Source: an uncultured Erythrobacter sp. (GTDB lineage: Bacteria; Pseudomonadota; Alphaproteobacteria; Sphingomonadales; Sphingomonadaceae). From it: a stretch of DNA of 15,075 nucleotides. A program made the translations under genes and the position numbers. The stretch is taken from contig CAJXTZ010000056.1 in the NCBI GenBank assembly GCA_913061345.1, forward strand, positions 1 to 15,075. The letters are read 5' to 3'. The notes below the pieces were generated by a model that was not told the origin of the DNA, did no database searches, and saw only the letters and a program-made list of their open reading frames with translations. Positions 7,418-15,027 of the stretch are shown in pieces. Numbering within the stretch: the first letter of the stretch is position 1; every line of letters starts with the position of its first letter.

Positions 7418-8589
7418 GCCGTCGCCCTCTCAAAGCCCATTACGGAACGATAATACTCCCAGCGAGGAAGGTTGCCGCTCTCGTCATTCTGCAGAAATTC
7501 GCTTTCAAGTTTTGATGGATCGCGAACTCCCTTTTGGAAAATCGCATTGCCTGGAGTGTGATTCCCGACATGAATGCGGTGGAAGATGGAGGCATCCTCC
7601 ATGCTGATCAGTCCGCAAGGCCCCAACAGGTTCGAACTTTGACGAAGGCGGTGTCGCACCATCTCTTCATCATCGTCCTCATGCGCAAAATAGGCATAGT
7701 GAACCTCTGTCGTTTCCTCGTCGATCGGCGTAGCAAAGCGGAGATTGATAACATCCAGATGCTTTGTCGAAACGAAAGTAGGAAAGAGCATGACGATGCG
7801 CGATCCCACAGACGGATCTTGTCCCTTGAAGGCGATCAGTTCGGAATCTTTGAGAACGCTTGGTCCGCTCGCCACTGATAGCGCTGATTCGAAGCACACA
7901 TGGCCCCTTTCAGTCACAGCAAACTGGCGTCCCTTGCCCCCTTGCCAATTAAGCATTTTGAAAGCCTGATGCAGCAGCGGCGCGTGATATCCGTCATTAT
8001 CCGAATACGACTTCCAATTGGTGTCGTAACGCACCTTTTGATAGCCCAGCAACTTCAGTCGCCCATCTCCGCCCATCAGTTCGCGGAGAGTTTCGCTTGA
8101 ATCACCAAGATATTCATCAAGCGGCTCTGTTTCATTGGAGAATGTAACAAAGATCAGACCATAAAAGCTGTCAAAGCGAGGCTGGGCTAGGGGATAATCC
8201 GCCTTGTCAAACCCCGGAACGAATTCGCGAGGATTAGGACAGCCAACGAGATCGCCATTCGTATCAAACAACCAGCGGTGATAGGGACATTCAAATTCAG
8301 TCTTGTTTCCCATCACCGCGGTTTCGAGCTGGTTTCCGCGGTGCGAACACGCGTTGTAGAAAACGCGGACCTCGCCCTTTTCGTCCCTGGCTATCAACAA
8401 AGGGATACCCGTCAAACGAACGGTTTTGAAATCCCCGGGTTCGGGCACTTCGCTTTCATGCGCGATCGGATGCCATTCCTTGCCGTGGAAAATCCGTTTG
8501 ATTTCCTCAGAGTAGATATCCTTGCGGGTAAATGCAGCCTTAGGAATCTCGTTATAATTCTTCGGCCATTCCAACGTTTCCGTCGACAT
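7414..8589 (-). CDS. Aromatic ring-hydroxylating dioxygenase, alpha (large) subunit
   Basis: A 391-residue Rieske non-haem iron oxygenase, the catalytic subunit that adds O2 to an aromatic ring. The Rieske [2Fe-2S] ligands are C81, H83 (CSHRG) and C101, H104 (CPYHRW). The mononuclear iron site is D199-x-x-H202-x4-H207 in SDNDGYHAPLLHQ, where Asp199 is the bridge to the neighbouring Rieske centre. The third iron ligand is probably D332 in SMEDAS. The layout (HESEVPEPGDF near the start, then RLRQSSNLLGPCGLISMEDA) resembles TphA2, anthranilate and salicylate-hydroxylase type subunits rather than naphthalene dioxygenase, so an aromatic carboxylate is the likely substrate. This is recall-based, not computed. 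The ATG has GGAG 7 bases upstream. A hydratase-aldolase lies 34 bases upstream and the beta subunit overlaps downstream. No ferredoxin gene is adjacent. Confidence 0.93.
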   Translation of the reverse strand: MSTETLEWPKNYNEIPKAAFTRKDIYSEEIKRIFHGKEWHPIAHESEVPEPGDFKTVRLTGIPLLIARDEKGEVRVFYNACSHRGNQLETAVMGNKTEFECPYHRWLFDTNGDLVGCPNPREFVPGFDKADYPLAQPRFDSFYGLIFVTFSNETEPLDEYLGDSSETLRELMGGDGRLKLLGYQKVRYDTNWKSYSDNDGYHAPLLHQAFKMLNWQGGKGRQFAVTERGHVCFESALSVASGPSVLKDSELIAFKGQDPSVGSRIVMLFPTFVSTKHLDVINLRFATPIDEETTEVHYAYFAHEDDDEEMVRHRLRQSSNLLGPCGLISMEDASIFHRIHVGNHTPGNAIFQKGVRDPSKLESEFLQNDESGNLPRWEYYRSVMGFERATA

Positions 8590-8623
8590 CGCCCTCTCCT
8601 TTTATAATTATGTACTTTGTTGA

Positions 8624-9610
8624 TCAGGCCTCGTTTTCGAGTGCCTTGCCCAGTTCCGCCCACATACGTCCCGATTTGCGAGCGCCTTCCAGGTAAGGCT
8701 CCGGACATAAGTGATAGGGCGGGCGGCAAGGGCCAGCATCCATCCAGCCACCTGCTGTCATCCGCGCTTTTTCCAGAGCAATATTATAGGTCGAAAACTC
8801 CTTGAAGCTTCCGTTCGGAAATAGGGTGGCGGCGGTGGGGCCTAGGCGACCCATGAACGCCTTAGCCTGGCTCCAATCGCCGCTTTCGCGTGCTTGGGCG
8901 ACCAGATCGCGCAGAGTCGTACTGACCAATGGGTGACATACCGCACCGCTTGTCCAAAACGCGTTGATTGAATCGTCCATGCGCGCCGCGCCATAATAAT
9001 CAAAGTCGATCGGCAACAATTTGATCCGACCCTTGATTGCTGCAAGATCGGGTAGAAGTGTTGCGACGCCGATATACTTCGCCGTGACAACCTGGGGAAT
9101 TTCCGCGACCTGAGCCCAGAAATTCCGCGGGAAATCAAATTTGAACGCTTCTGGATTAGCATAGATAGCGACGTTGATATCAGGAACCGCCTCGCTGACG
9201 TCCTTATAGAATTGGACTGCCACATCGACGCTGGGCGCACACCACATGGGAATACCAAGCATGGTCCCGGTGGCACCGATATCAACAGCTTTACGAGTTA
9301 AGGCCACGGTGTCGCGAGTATTAATACAGGTCGTTCCGACGAAAACCGGCACCCTGCCGGCAGCGGTATCTACCAATGTCTGCATGAAAACGAGCTTCTC
9401 ATCGTAAGTCATGGTCGCGGCTTCACCAAGCGTACCCATGCTCAGGATCCCATCGACCCCGGCCTTGATCAAGCCATCAACCATACGGGCAGTCTCATCG
9501 ACATCGACAGTATTCGTAGCTCTCCAGTCGGAGGCGCCCTGCTTCGCCGGTGTTGGAACAATAGCCCAAGCACCCTTGACATCATCTGCAGTCAGAAGTT
9601 CACGCGACAC
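8624..9610 (-). CDS. nahE: Hydratase-aldolase, NahE/PhdJ type
   Basis: A 328-residue class I aldolase of the DapA superfamily, very like trans-o-hydroxybenzylidenepyruvate hydratase-aldolase (NahE, about 331 residues). NahE splits the ring-cleavage product of naphthalene-type degradation into an aromatic aldehyde and pyruvate. The Schiff-base lysine is K178 in VVTAKYIG and the catalytic tyrosine is Y150 in AIYANPEAFKFDFPR. Other shared blocks are SDWRATNTVD, GILSMGTLGEAATMT, VGTTCINTRD, GTMLGIPMW, and near the end YNIALEKARM and AGPCRPPYH. The start is GTG at 9608-9610, chosen because GGGAG lies 6 bases upstream and the N-terminus then matches NahE. The frame stays open further upstream. It is first in an operon with the dioxygenase subunits and divergent from the benD-like gene. 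The exact substrate may be a different bicyclic aromatic. Confidence 0.93.
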   Translation of the reverse strand: MSRELLTADDVKGAWAIVPTPAKQGASDWRATNTVDVDETARMVDGLIKAGVDGILSMGTLGEAATMTYDEKLVFMQTLVDTAAGRVPVFVGTTCINTRDTVALTRKAVDIGATGTMLGIPMWCAPSVDVAVQFYKDVSEAVPDINVAIYANPEAFKFDFPRNFWAQVAEIPQVVTAKYIGVATLLPDLAAIKGRIKLLPIDFDYYGAARMDDSINAFWTSGAVCHPLVSTTLRDLVAQARESGDWSQAKAFMGRLGPTAATLFPNGSFKEFSTYNIALEKARMTAGGWMDAGPCRPPYHLCPEPYLEGARKSGRMWAELGKALENEA

Positions 9611-9751
9611 ATATCTCTCCCATAAATACCGCCAATCTATGCGGCTATTTTTTATTGTGTAACGCGTTTCCTTGAGTCTTGGCAAGCCCGAAGCTATCCT
9701 CTGATGCATTATGTTATCGCACTGGCGGTTTCGGCAAAGGAATGGGTTAAT
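9611..9751. promoter_or_regulatory. Divergent promoter region of the aromatic-carboxylate genes
   Basis: These 141 bp separate the divergent hydratase-aldolase operon (-) and benD-like gene (+), so they must hold both promoters and probably a shared operator. On the plus strand TTGAGT (9672-9677) and TATCCT (9695-9700) are 17 bases apart, a weak sigma-70-like match. On the minus strand an AT-rich block (9648-9660) lies upstream of the aldolase start. No strong dyad was found, and no regulator gene is adjacent. Confidence 0.45.
9617..9621 (-). promoter_or_regulatory. Ribosome binding site deciding the hydratase-aldolase GTG start
   Basis: GGGAG on the minus strand lies 6 bases before GTG 9608-9610. 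It places the start 33 codons downstream of the longest open frame, and the resulting protein has the usual NahE length. Confidence 0.7.
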
Positions 9752-10555
9752 ATGGTGGGGAATTCTCAGGCAAAGGGACGGGGTAGATTTGCAGGAAAGG
9801 TGGCGATCGTAACCGGTGCGGCACAGGGAATTGGTCTCGCCTGCGCCCGCCAGATGGCTGTTGAGGGTGCGACTGTAGTCATCGCGGATCGCGCGGAGGA
9901 TGCCGCCAATGCAGCTGCCGAGGGGCTATTGGCAGAAGGTCTGGAAGCATCCACCGCAGTCCATGATCTTGAGCAGCGCAAGGAAGCAGAGGCACTCTAC
10001 CGCACTGTCATGGAGCGTCACGGCAAGATCGACATCGCTGTGCACAATGTCGGCGGGACGATTTGGGCCAAACCCTATTGGGAATACGAGCCCGATGAAA
10101 TCATCGCTGAGATCAATCGCTCGCTTTGGCCGACCTTATGGTGCTGTCACGCGGTGTTACCACATATGCGAAAGGCCGGCCGTGGCGCGATCGTCAATAT
10201 CGGTTCAGTCGCCACGCGCGGTGTTAACCGGGTGCCTTATGCGGCAGCCAAGGGCGGCGTGTCCGCACTGACATCCGCTCTTTCACTGGAATTGAGTGAC
10301 TGTGGTATCCGCGTAAACTGTGTAGCGCCTGGGGGCGTGAACGTGACAAGGGTGACTCCGCGCAATCCAGCCCCACCGACCGAAGCTGACAAGGAAGGCT
10401 TTGGTGAGGTTATGGAGCAGACCTTGCGGGACACACCCTTGGGACGTTTTGGCGAACCACATGAATTGGCAGCCGCAGTCTGCTTTCTTGCTGCGGATGA
10501 GGCATCCTATATCACCGGGCAGACATTGTATGTCGCCGGTGGCGGTATTGGCTAA
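9752..10555 (+). CDS. benD: cis-Diol carboxylate dehydrogenase, BenD/XylL type
   Basis: A 267-residue short-chain dehydrogenase, closely similar in recalled sequence to BenD/XylL. Those enzymes oxidise 1,6-dihydroxycyclohexa-2,4-diene-1-carboxylate with NAD, releasing CO2 to give catechol. The nucleotide motif is TGAAQGIG (21-28). Diagnostic BenD blocks are HNVGGTIWAKPYWEYE (98-113), RSLWPTLWCCHAVLPHM (about 123-139) and SVATRGVNRVPYAAAKGG (152-169). The catalytic triad is S152, Y163 and K167. The C-terminal DEASYITGQTL and GGG also match. The ATG at 9752 is preferred because AAGGA lies 10 bases upstream and the length fits; an earlier ATG at 9704 would add 16 unconserved residues. It is divergent from the aldolase-dioxygenase operon, whose dioxygenase should supply its cis-diol substrate. 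Confidence 0.92.
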   Translation: MVGNSQAKGRGRFAGKVAIVTGAAQGIGLACARQMAVEGATVVIADRAEDAANAAAEGLLAEGLEASTAVHDLEQRKEAEALYRTVMERHGKIDIAVHNVGGTIWAKPYWEYEPDEIIAEINRSLWPTLWCCHAVLPHMRKAGRGAIVNIGSVATRGVNRVPYAAAKGGVSALTSALSLELSDCGIRVNCVAPGGVNVTRVTPRNPAPPTEADKEGFGEVMEQTLRDTPLGRFGEPHELAAAVCFLAADEASYITGQTLYVAGGGIG

Positions 10556-10565
10556 ACAGCCAGTT

Positions 10566-10581
10566 GCCACCGACCGGCGGC
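10566..10581. terminator. Short GC hairpin in the convergent gap, possible terminator
   Basis: GCCACCG (10566-10572) and CGGCGGC (10575-10581) can pair with one mismatch and a tight loop. It fills the 30-bp gap between the convergent benD-like and reductase genes. There is no T-run, so the call rests on position. Confidence 0.25.
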
Positions 10582-10585
10582 TTGC

Positions 10586-11812
10586 TCAACGCGGGGCCTT
10601 GAGCAAGTCTCGCAGAGAGAAATCCGCATCCGCAAGCGAGGCGGCATCTGCTGCCAGACGGCGTTCCACCAGCCGTTTGCCGATGCCCATGTCACGCGCG
10701 TTGTTTATCGCCAGCATTCCCTCGATGATTCCACCTGACTGAAAGAAAGCACTGAAAACATTGCTTTCTATGTCTCCACGCACGGTAACTTGTGCATCCA
10801 TTGGTATATGCCCGCAGAACTGGATGTTTAGATCAAACTGGTCACTCCAATACCAGACCGGCTTGTGGTAATCGACTTCTTGCCCAAGCATCGCCATGGC
10901 CGCAGCAGCCGCCTGGTCGGACGCGTTCTGATAGGTTTCATGGCGAATATGCCCGCCAAAGAAGCCATCCTGTTCGGCCACATCGCCAGCTGCAAATACC
11001 ATAGGATTGCTGGTGCGACATTGCCGATCAACACGGATGCCATTGCTGGTTTTAAGGCCGGCATCCCGAGCAAGACTGATTTCCGGATCGATTCCGATGC
11101 CGACTACCACTGCGTCACATTCGACTTGGGAACCATCATCCAGTTCAACAGCCGTTACGCGTTCATCAACCACCTTCATGGCGACGACACCGCAGCCAAA
11201 TCGCGTATCCACACCCTGTCGACGATGTTCTTCGCCCAGCCAATGGCCGAACTGTGGACCAAGCGCACGAATCATCGGCGCAGCCAGTGGTTCGACAGCA
11301 GTGACCTGACACCCCAGCTTCAGCGCGCTTGCCGCAACCTCCGCGCCAATCACACCCATACCGATGATTACAACACGGGCCCCGTCGGTCAGGTCTGCCG
11401 CCATTCGAGATGCATCACCGAGGGTGCGCAGGTAATGCAAGTTTACCGCGTCTGCACCTTCCATATTGAGCCTGCGTGCGGCGCCCCCGGTGGCAAGTAG
11501 GATACGGTCCGCTTCGATCAGCTTTCCGCCCTGCAATTGCACAGCGCCAGCTGAAAGATCGAGTGCTTCGGCGCGCTCCCCAAGGCGGAGGTCAATACGA
11601 TTTTTTTCGTACCAGGCCTCTTCGTGGAGGAACAGTTCGTCAGTTGAGCCCTTGGGGTCCCAGAGGACCTCTTTTGACAAAGGCGGGCGTTCGTAAGGAC
11701 GCCAAGGCTCCTCGCCAATCAACGTTATTGCACCTTCGAACCCTGCCGTACGAAGTGCTTCAACAGCCCTTCCACCAGCAAGGTTGGCTCCAACTACAGC
11801 AACTGACTTCAC
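10586..11812 (-). CDS. FAD-dependent ferredoxin reductase of an oxygenase (BphA4 type)
   Basis: A 408-residue reductase of the glutathione-reductase-like fold (BphA4/ThcD group), which passes electrons from NADH through FAD to a Rieske or plant-type ferredoxin. The FAD site has VVGANLAGGRA (6-16), ERPPLSKE (41-48), the ATGG motif (107-110) and VFAAGDVAE (272-280). The NAD site has VVIIGMGVIGAEVAASA (147-163), with Glu174 at the end of the second strand, which favours NADH over NADPH. The C-terminal WYWSDQFDLNIQFCG is typical of oxygenase-linked reductases. The start is GTG with GGGGAG 5 bases upstream. It lies tail to tail with the benD-like gene and 441 bases after the dihydrodiol dehydrogenase. 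It is probably the electron donor for the dioxygenase here, but the ferredoxin that would join them is absent from the window. Confidence 0.93.
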   Translation of the reverse strand: MKSVAVVGANLAGGRAVEALRTAGFEGAITLIGEEPWRPYERPPLSKEVLWDPKGSTDELFLHEEAWYEKNRIDLRLGERAEALDLSAGAVQLQGGKLIEADRILLATGGAARRLNMEGADAVNLHYLRTLGDASRMAADLTDGARVVIIGMGVIGAEVAASALKLGCQVTAVEPLAAPMIRALGPQFGHWLGEEHRRQGVDTRFGCGVVAMKVVDERVTAVELDDGSQVECDAVVVGIGIDPEISLARDAGLKTSNGIRVDRQCRTSNPMVFAAGDVAEQDGFFGGHIRHETYQNASDQAAAAAMAMLGQEVDYHKPVWYWSDQFDLNIQFCGHIPMDAQVTVRGDIESNVFSAFFQSGGIIEGMLAINNARDMGIGKRLVERRLAADAASLADADFSLRDLLKAPR

Positions 11813-12253
11813 GGTATCTCCCCAAAAATTGATCTGCGAGCAGACGAAATTTCTGCCGCACCACTCACTACACCTTGTCCACGCCTGTGCAGAAACAGTC
11901 GGTCGTTATCCATCCGCTCACCTTCGTTCAAGATGAAATGCCGTCTGATGAGATGGTTCAATGTTCCGCTAACTATCCTGCCATCTGATAATGGATGCCT
12001 TTGGTGCAAGGGACCTTTCACATCCAAGAGGTGATGAAAGAGCGGTAACACCGCCTGTATTGTGCGGTGTTACCATGTTCCAGACACGACGCGAGAAAGA
12101 TCCAGTATTGTCAGTCTGCTGCATCCCACTCGCACGATGCCTGACATCTTTCATGCGATCATCTGCAACTCATGCATTGCCTCAGGAGCAAACCATCATT
12201 CAAGAGCTTTCGAGGAGTGAAAGAAGGGCAGCTAAAGAAAGGCGGTCGACTAG
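11813..12253. other. 441-bp gap upstream of the reductase, no convincing gene
   Basis: The gap separates the dihydrodiol dehydrogenase from the reductase on the same strand. It contains a perfect 11-bp inverted repeat (separate entry) and presumably a reductase promoter. An 80-codon minus-strand frame (11809-12051) ends with a GTGA overlap on the reductase start, but it uses codons unlike its neighbours (AGG, AGA, ATA, TTA) and I recognise nothing in it. Confidence 0.55.
12044..12074. promoter_or_regulatory. Perfect 11-bp inverted repeat, operator or RNA hairpin
   Basis: GGTAACACCGC (12044-12054) is repeated inverted as GCGGTGTTACC (12064-12074) around a 9-base spacer. The half-site centres are 20 bp apart, about two helical turns, which suits a dimeric regulator. 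It is about 230 bases upstream of the reductase start and 180 bases past the stop of the upstream SDR gene. No T-run follows on either strand, which is against a simple terminator. Confidence 0.5.
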
Positions 12254-13054
12254 CTAGCCCTCCGGGCGTTTTCCGATGCCGATTCCCCCATCGCTCAAGA
12301 TCACCGTTCCGGTCAAATATGCCGAATCGCGCCGGGATGCGAGCATTGCGTAAAGACCGGCATGATCCTCGGGTTCAGCAATTCGGGCGAGGGGGGTCAT
12401 GTTGCCGATCATCTCATCCAGCCCTTGCATGTCCTGCATCTTAAGCTCGGCAGTTTGCCCCGCCATCGTTCCGCTTAGCGGCGTACGAGTGCCGCCAGGA
12501 GCAACGCCATTCACTCTCACTTCAGGTGCGAGTTCATGCGCAAGTTGTCGGATCAAACCGATTACGGCGTGTTTCGAAGCGACATAGGGCGTTCCTCCAC
12601 CACCAGTATAGTAACTGGAAGTCGAAGCGGTAAAAATGATGCTTCCCTTCGTCTTTCTCAGTTCGGAAATAGCCGCTCTTGCACCGAGGAAATACCCCTT
12701 CAGATTGACGGCGAGTATTTCGTCCAGCGTCTCCGAAAGTTGCTCCGGATCCATTTCCGCCAGCGGGGTCATGAAATCCCATATTCCGGCATTGCCGACA
12801 AAAATATCCAACTTGCCGAATGCAGAGACGGTTGCGCTAACCGCCTCTGCATTGTCGGCAAAGTTTCGGACATCGCCGGTCACTACGATGACATCATCAC
12901 CGTGGCGTGCTTGAACGATTTCTGCCTGCTCGGCATCCCTGACCAAGACGCCGACTTTGGCTCCTTCTTCAATCAGCCGGGCAACAACTGCCGCCCCAAT
13001 TCCGGTGGCGCCCCCGGTCAGAAGCGCCACCTGATCTGTTAGTCTTTCAACCAT
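12254..13054 (-). CDS. bphB: cis-Dihydrodiol dehydrogenase, BphB/NahB-like SDR
   Basis: A 266-residue short-chain dehydrogenase resembling cis-2,3-dihydrobiphenyl-2,3-diol dehydrogenase (BphB) and its naphthalene and toluene counterparts. These oxidise the arene cis-dihydrodiol made by the initial dioxygenase to a catechol-type diol, using NAD. The NAD motif is TGGATGIG (13-20), with D61 in TGDVRN and NAGIWD at 88-93; the last is characteristic of the BphB group. The triad is S144, Y157 and K161. The stretch [14 protein letters not shown] also matches, and so does the segment after it ([18 protein letters not shown]). The ATG has GGAG 7 bases upstream. It follows the aldehyde dehydrogenase by 30 bases, clearly in one operon. 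Substrate cannot be separated from other SDR activities by sequence reading alone. No initial dioxygenase for it lies in the window. Confidence 0.82.
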   Translation of the reverse strand: MVERLTDQVALLTGGATGIGAAVVARLIEEGAKVGVLVRDAEQAEIVQARHGDDVIVVTGDVRNFADNAEAVSATVSAFGKLDIFVGNAGIWDFMTPLAEMDPEQLSETLDEILAVNLKGYFLGARAAISELRKTKGSIIFTASTSSYYTGGGGTPYVASKHAVIGLIRQLAHELAPEVRVNGVAPGGTRTPLSGTMAGQTAELKMQDMQGLDEMIGNMTPLARIAEPEDHAGLYAMLASRRDSAYLTGTVILSDGGIGIGKRPEG

Positions 13055-13084
13055 TCAGTTTCTCCGCCGAATGTCCGATGATGC

Positions 13085-14590
13085 TCACTGGTCGAACATT
13101 CCAACGCGACCTTCCTGAAGGTTGATCACAACCGATTTCGTCTGCGTATAGTGGTTGAGAACTTCATGGCTGAATTCACGGCCAAAACCGCTTTGCTTGT
13201 AACCACCCACAGGCATGTTGGCCTGCATGTTATAATAGCGATTCACCCAGACCGTACCAGTTTCCAAGCCACGCGAGATCCGATGTGCGCGGTTCAGATT
13301 GGCAGTCCAGACTCCTCCTGCCAGACCATAGCTGGTATCGTTGGCCTGCTTCATCATCTCGTCTTCGTCGGACCAGGTGATAACGCTGGTGACCGGACCA
13401 AAAATCTCTTCCCGGGCGATCCGCATTGAGTTCTTAACATTTGTGAAGACGGTCGGCTTTATGAAGTGTCCCGAAGCAAGGTCAGCGTTATCGGATCGAG
13501 TGCCGCCGGTCAGTACGTGGGCACCTTCTTCGGTCGCCAGACTAAGGTAGCTTTCGACCTTATCCATCTGCATTTTCGAAGCCTGAGCGCCGAGCTGGGT
13601 TGCCATGTCAAGCGGGTCACCCTGGCGAATGCCTTCGAGGGCGGTCTTGAACTTTTCAAGAAATTCTTCCTCGATTGACTGGTGCAGGAACAGTCGAGAG
13701 CCGGCCAGACACACTTCACCCTTGTTAAGCACTGTAGACATCGTCGCACTTTCAACTGCGGCGTCGATATCGGCGTCCTCGCAAATGATATGTGCGGACT
13801 TACCGCCCAGTTCCATAGTCTGCGGGATGATATTTGCCGAAGCATACTGGATAATCCGGCGCGCGGTGGCCACCGAACCCGTGAAAGCAACCTTGACCAC
13901 ATCGGGGTGCGTGACCAGGGCCTCGCCGACATCCTGACCATAGCCCGTCACGACATTGATAACGCCGGGTGGCAACAGGTCAGCCATTTCCATGAAAAAC
14001 TCGATCACGGACAGGCAAACAGTTTCCGCAGGCTTGAGCACGACGGTGTTGCCCGAAGCAAGGGCTGGTGCGATCTTGCACGCCATCATCAGCATGGGCA
14101 CATTCCAGGGGATGATCTGAGCGCAAACGCCCAGAGGCTCCCTGTGGACGATGCCAATGGCGTCCGCATAATCGTGTGTCTTTCCGTGAAGACCAAAGGC
14201 AGCGCCCGCGAACAGTTCAAACTGTCCGATCGCTTGCGGCATATCAAAATACATTGATTCCCGCATCGGCTTGCCGTTGTTCAGCGTCTCCAGCGTAGCA
14301 TAGTGGGAATGCCGCTCTTTCAGGCGACGCGCGATCTCTATCAGGATGTCCTGGCGCTCATTGGCTGAGCTCTGCGACCACTTGGGGAAGGCATCCTTTG
14401 CGGCAGAAACTGCACGTTCAATGTCCTTGGCATTGCCTGCCTGGATTTTTGTCAGCACCTTGCCATTGGCGGGATTGATAAGATCAATTGTCTTCCCGCT
14501 ATCACCCTGGATCCATTCACCGCCGATATAGTGGCCGTATTCTGACTTGATCCCGTACTCGTCTTCTGTCGTATCCAACTGCGTAGCCAT
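13085..14590 (-). CDS. NAD(P)-dependent aldehyde dehydrogenase
   Basis: A 501-residue class aldehyde dehydrogenase (ALDH superfamily, usual length about 480-500). The catalytic nucleophile is C294 in NKGEVCLAGSR, the general base E260 in MELGGKS, the oxyanion asparagine N163 in PWNVP, and the cofactor lysine K186 in LKPAE. EEIFGP (394-399) and PVGGYKQSGFGRE near the C-terminus are standard ALDH motifs. The ATG has GAGAGGA 8 bases upstream. It is first in an operon with the BphB-like SDR. Its likely task is oxidising the aromatic aldehyde released by the hydratase-aldolase to the carboxylate used by the dioxygenase; this is context inference. The sequence is closer to the broad betaine/phenylacetaldehyde type than to anything I could name as salicylaldehyde dehydrogenase. 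There is 218 bp upstream for a promoter. Confidence 0.93.
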   Translation of the reverse strand: MATQLDTTEDEYGIKSEYGHYIGGEWIQGDSGKTIDLINPANGKVLTKIQAGNAKDIERAVSAAKDAFPKWSQSSANERQDILIEIARRLKERHSHYATLETLNNGKPMRESMYFDMPQAIGQFELFAGAAFGLHGKTHDYADAIGIVHREPLGVCAQIIPWNVPMLMMACKIAPALASGNTVVLKPAETVCLSVIEFFMEMADLLPPGVINVVTGYGQDVGEALVTHPDVVKVAFTGSVATARRIIQYASANIIPQTMELGGKSAHIICEDADIDAAVESATMSTVLNKGEVCLAGSRLFLHQSIEEEFLEKFKTALEGIRQGDPLDMATQLGAQASKMQMDKVESYLSLATEEGAHVLTGGTRSDNADLASGHFIKPTVFTNVKNSMRIAREEIFGPVTSVITWSDEDEMMKQANDTSYGLAGGVWTANLNRAHRISRGLETGTVWVNRYYNMQANMPVGGYKQSGFGREFSHEVLNHYTQTKSVVINLQEGRVGMFDQ

Positions 14591-14808
14591 CTGACCATTC
14601 CTCTCTAAGTTATTTCAATCGTCTTTCAACACTCAGTTCGCTTGAGGGGTCTAACCGACAAGCAAGCACGTATCCGTTTAGCTGGTCTTCTGCCGAGACC
14701 TTGGCTCTAATCATTCTTTCTTCGGGGGGGAGGGCCGTCTAAGACCCAGTCCCGGGGAAATCATTGCCATCTATTACGTTTGCATGATGGGCGAGCGCGA
14801 TCATAAGG

Positions 14809-15018
14809 TTACGAGACTTCACTCTTGGCCGCAGCCTTTGCCGCGAAGGTCTCTCCGCCGACGGAATAATGCGCTGGAGCCATCTCACGCAGGATGACGC
14901 GAACTGACTCGCGGGGAGCGCCAATTGCTTCGATCGTTGCCTTGGTCAGCTCCTGGACCAATTTTTCCTTCGCTTCCGGAGTACGTCCTTCCAGCAGATT
15001 CACTTCGATAATCGGCAT
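14809..15018 (-). CDS. 4-Oxalocrotonate tautomerase family protein
   Basis: A 69-residue tautomerase-superfamily protein, complete from the ATG at 15016-15018. After Met removal the catalytic base Pro1 is exposed (MPIIEV). Arg11 (LEGR) and Arg39 (ESVRVI) of 4-oxalocrotonate tautomerase are conserved, followed by REMAPAHYSVGGE. Phe50 of the reference enzyme is Tyr here, a mild change. The usual length is about 62 residues; the extra residues form an alanine-rich tail. The enzyme would convert 2-hydroxymuconate to 2-oxohexenedioate in a meta-cleavage pathway. Only 9 genomic bases precede the start before the adapter, so its promoter and operon partners are not visible. An untrimmed annotation would give a false longer protein beginning MYKRQ. 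Confidence 0.9.
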   Translation of the reverse strand: MPIIEVNLLEGRTPEAKEKLVQELTKATIEAIGAPRESVRVILREMAPAHYSVGGETFAAKAAAKSEVS

Positions 15019-15027
15019 TCTCAGGAC

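Noticed and set aside
9704..9751. Upstream ATG for the benD-like gene
   Set aside because: It adds 16 residues not expected in BenD/XylL, has no ribosome site, and would lie at or upstream of the likely transcription start.
11809..12051. 80-codon minus-strand frame whose stop overlaps the reductase start (GTGA)
   Set aside because: The overlap hints at coupling, but codon use is unlike neighbouring genes, the GTG start lies inside the inverted repeat with no ribosome site seen, and no family is recognisable. The GTG of the reductase has its own strong ribosome site.
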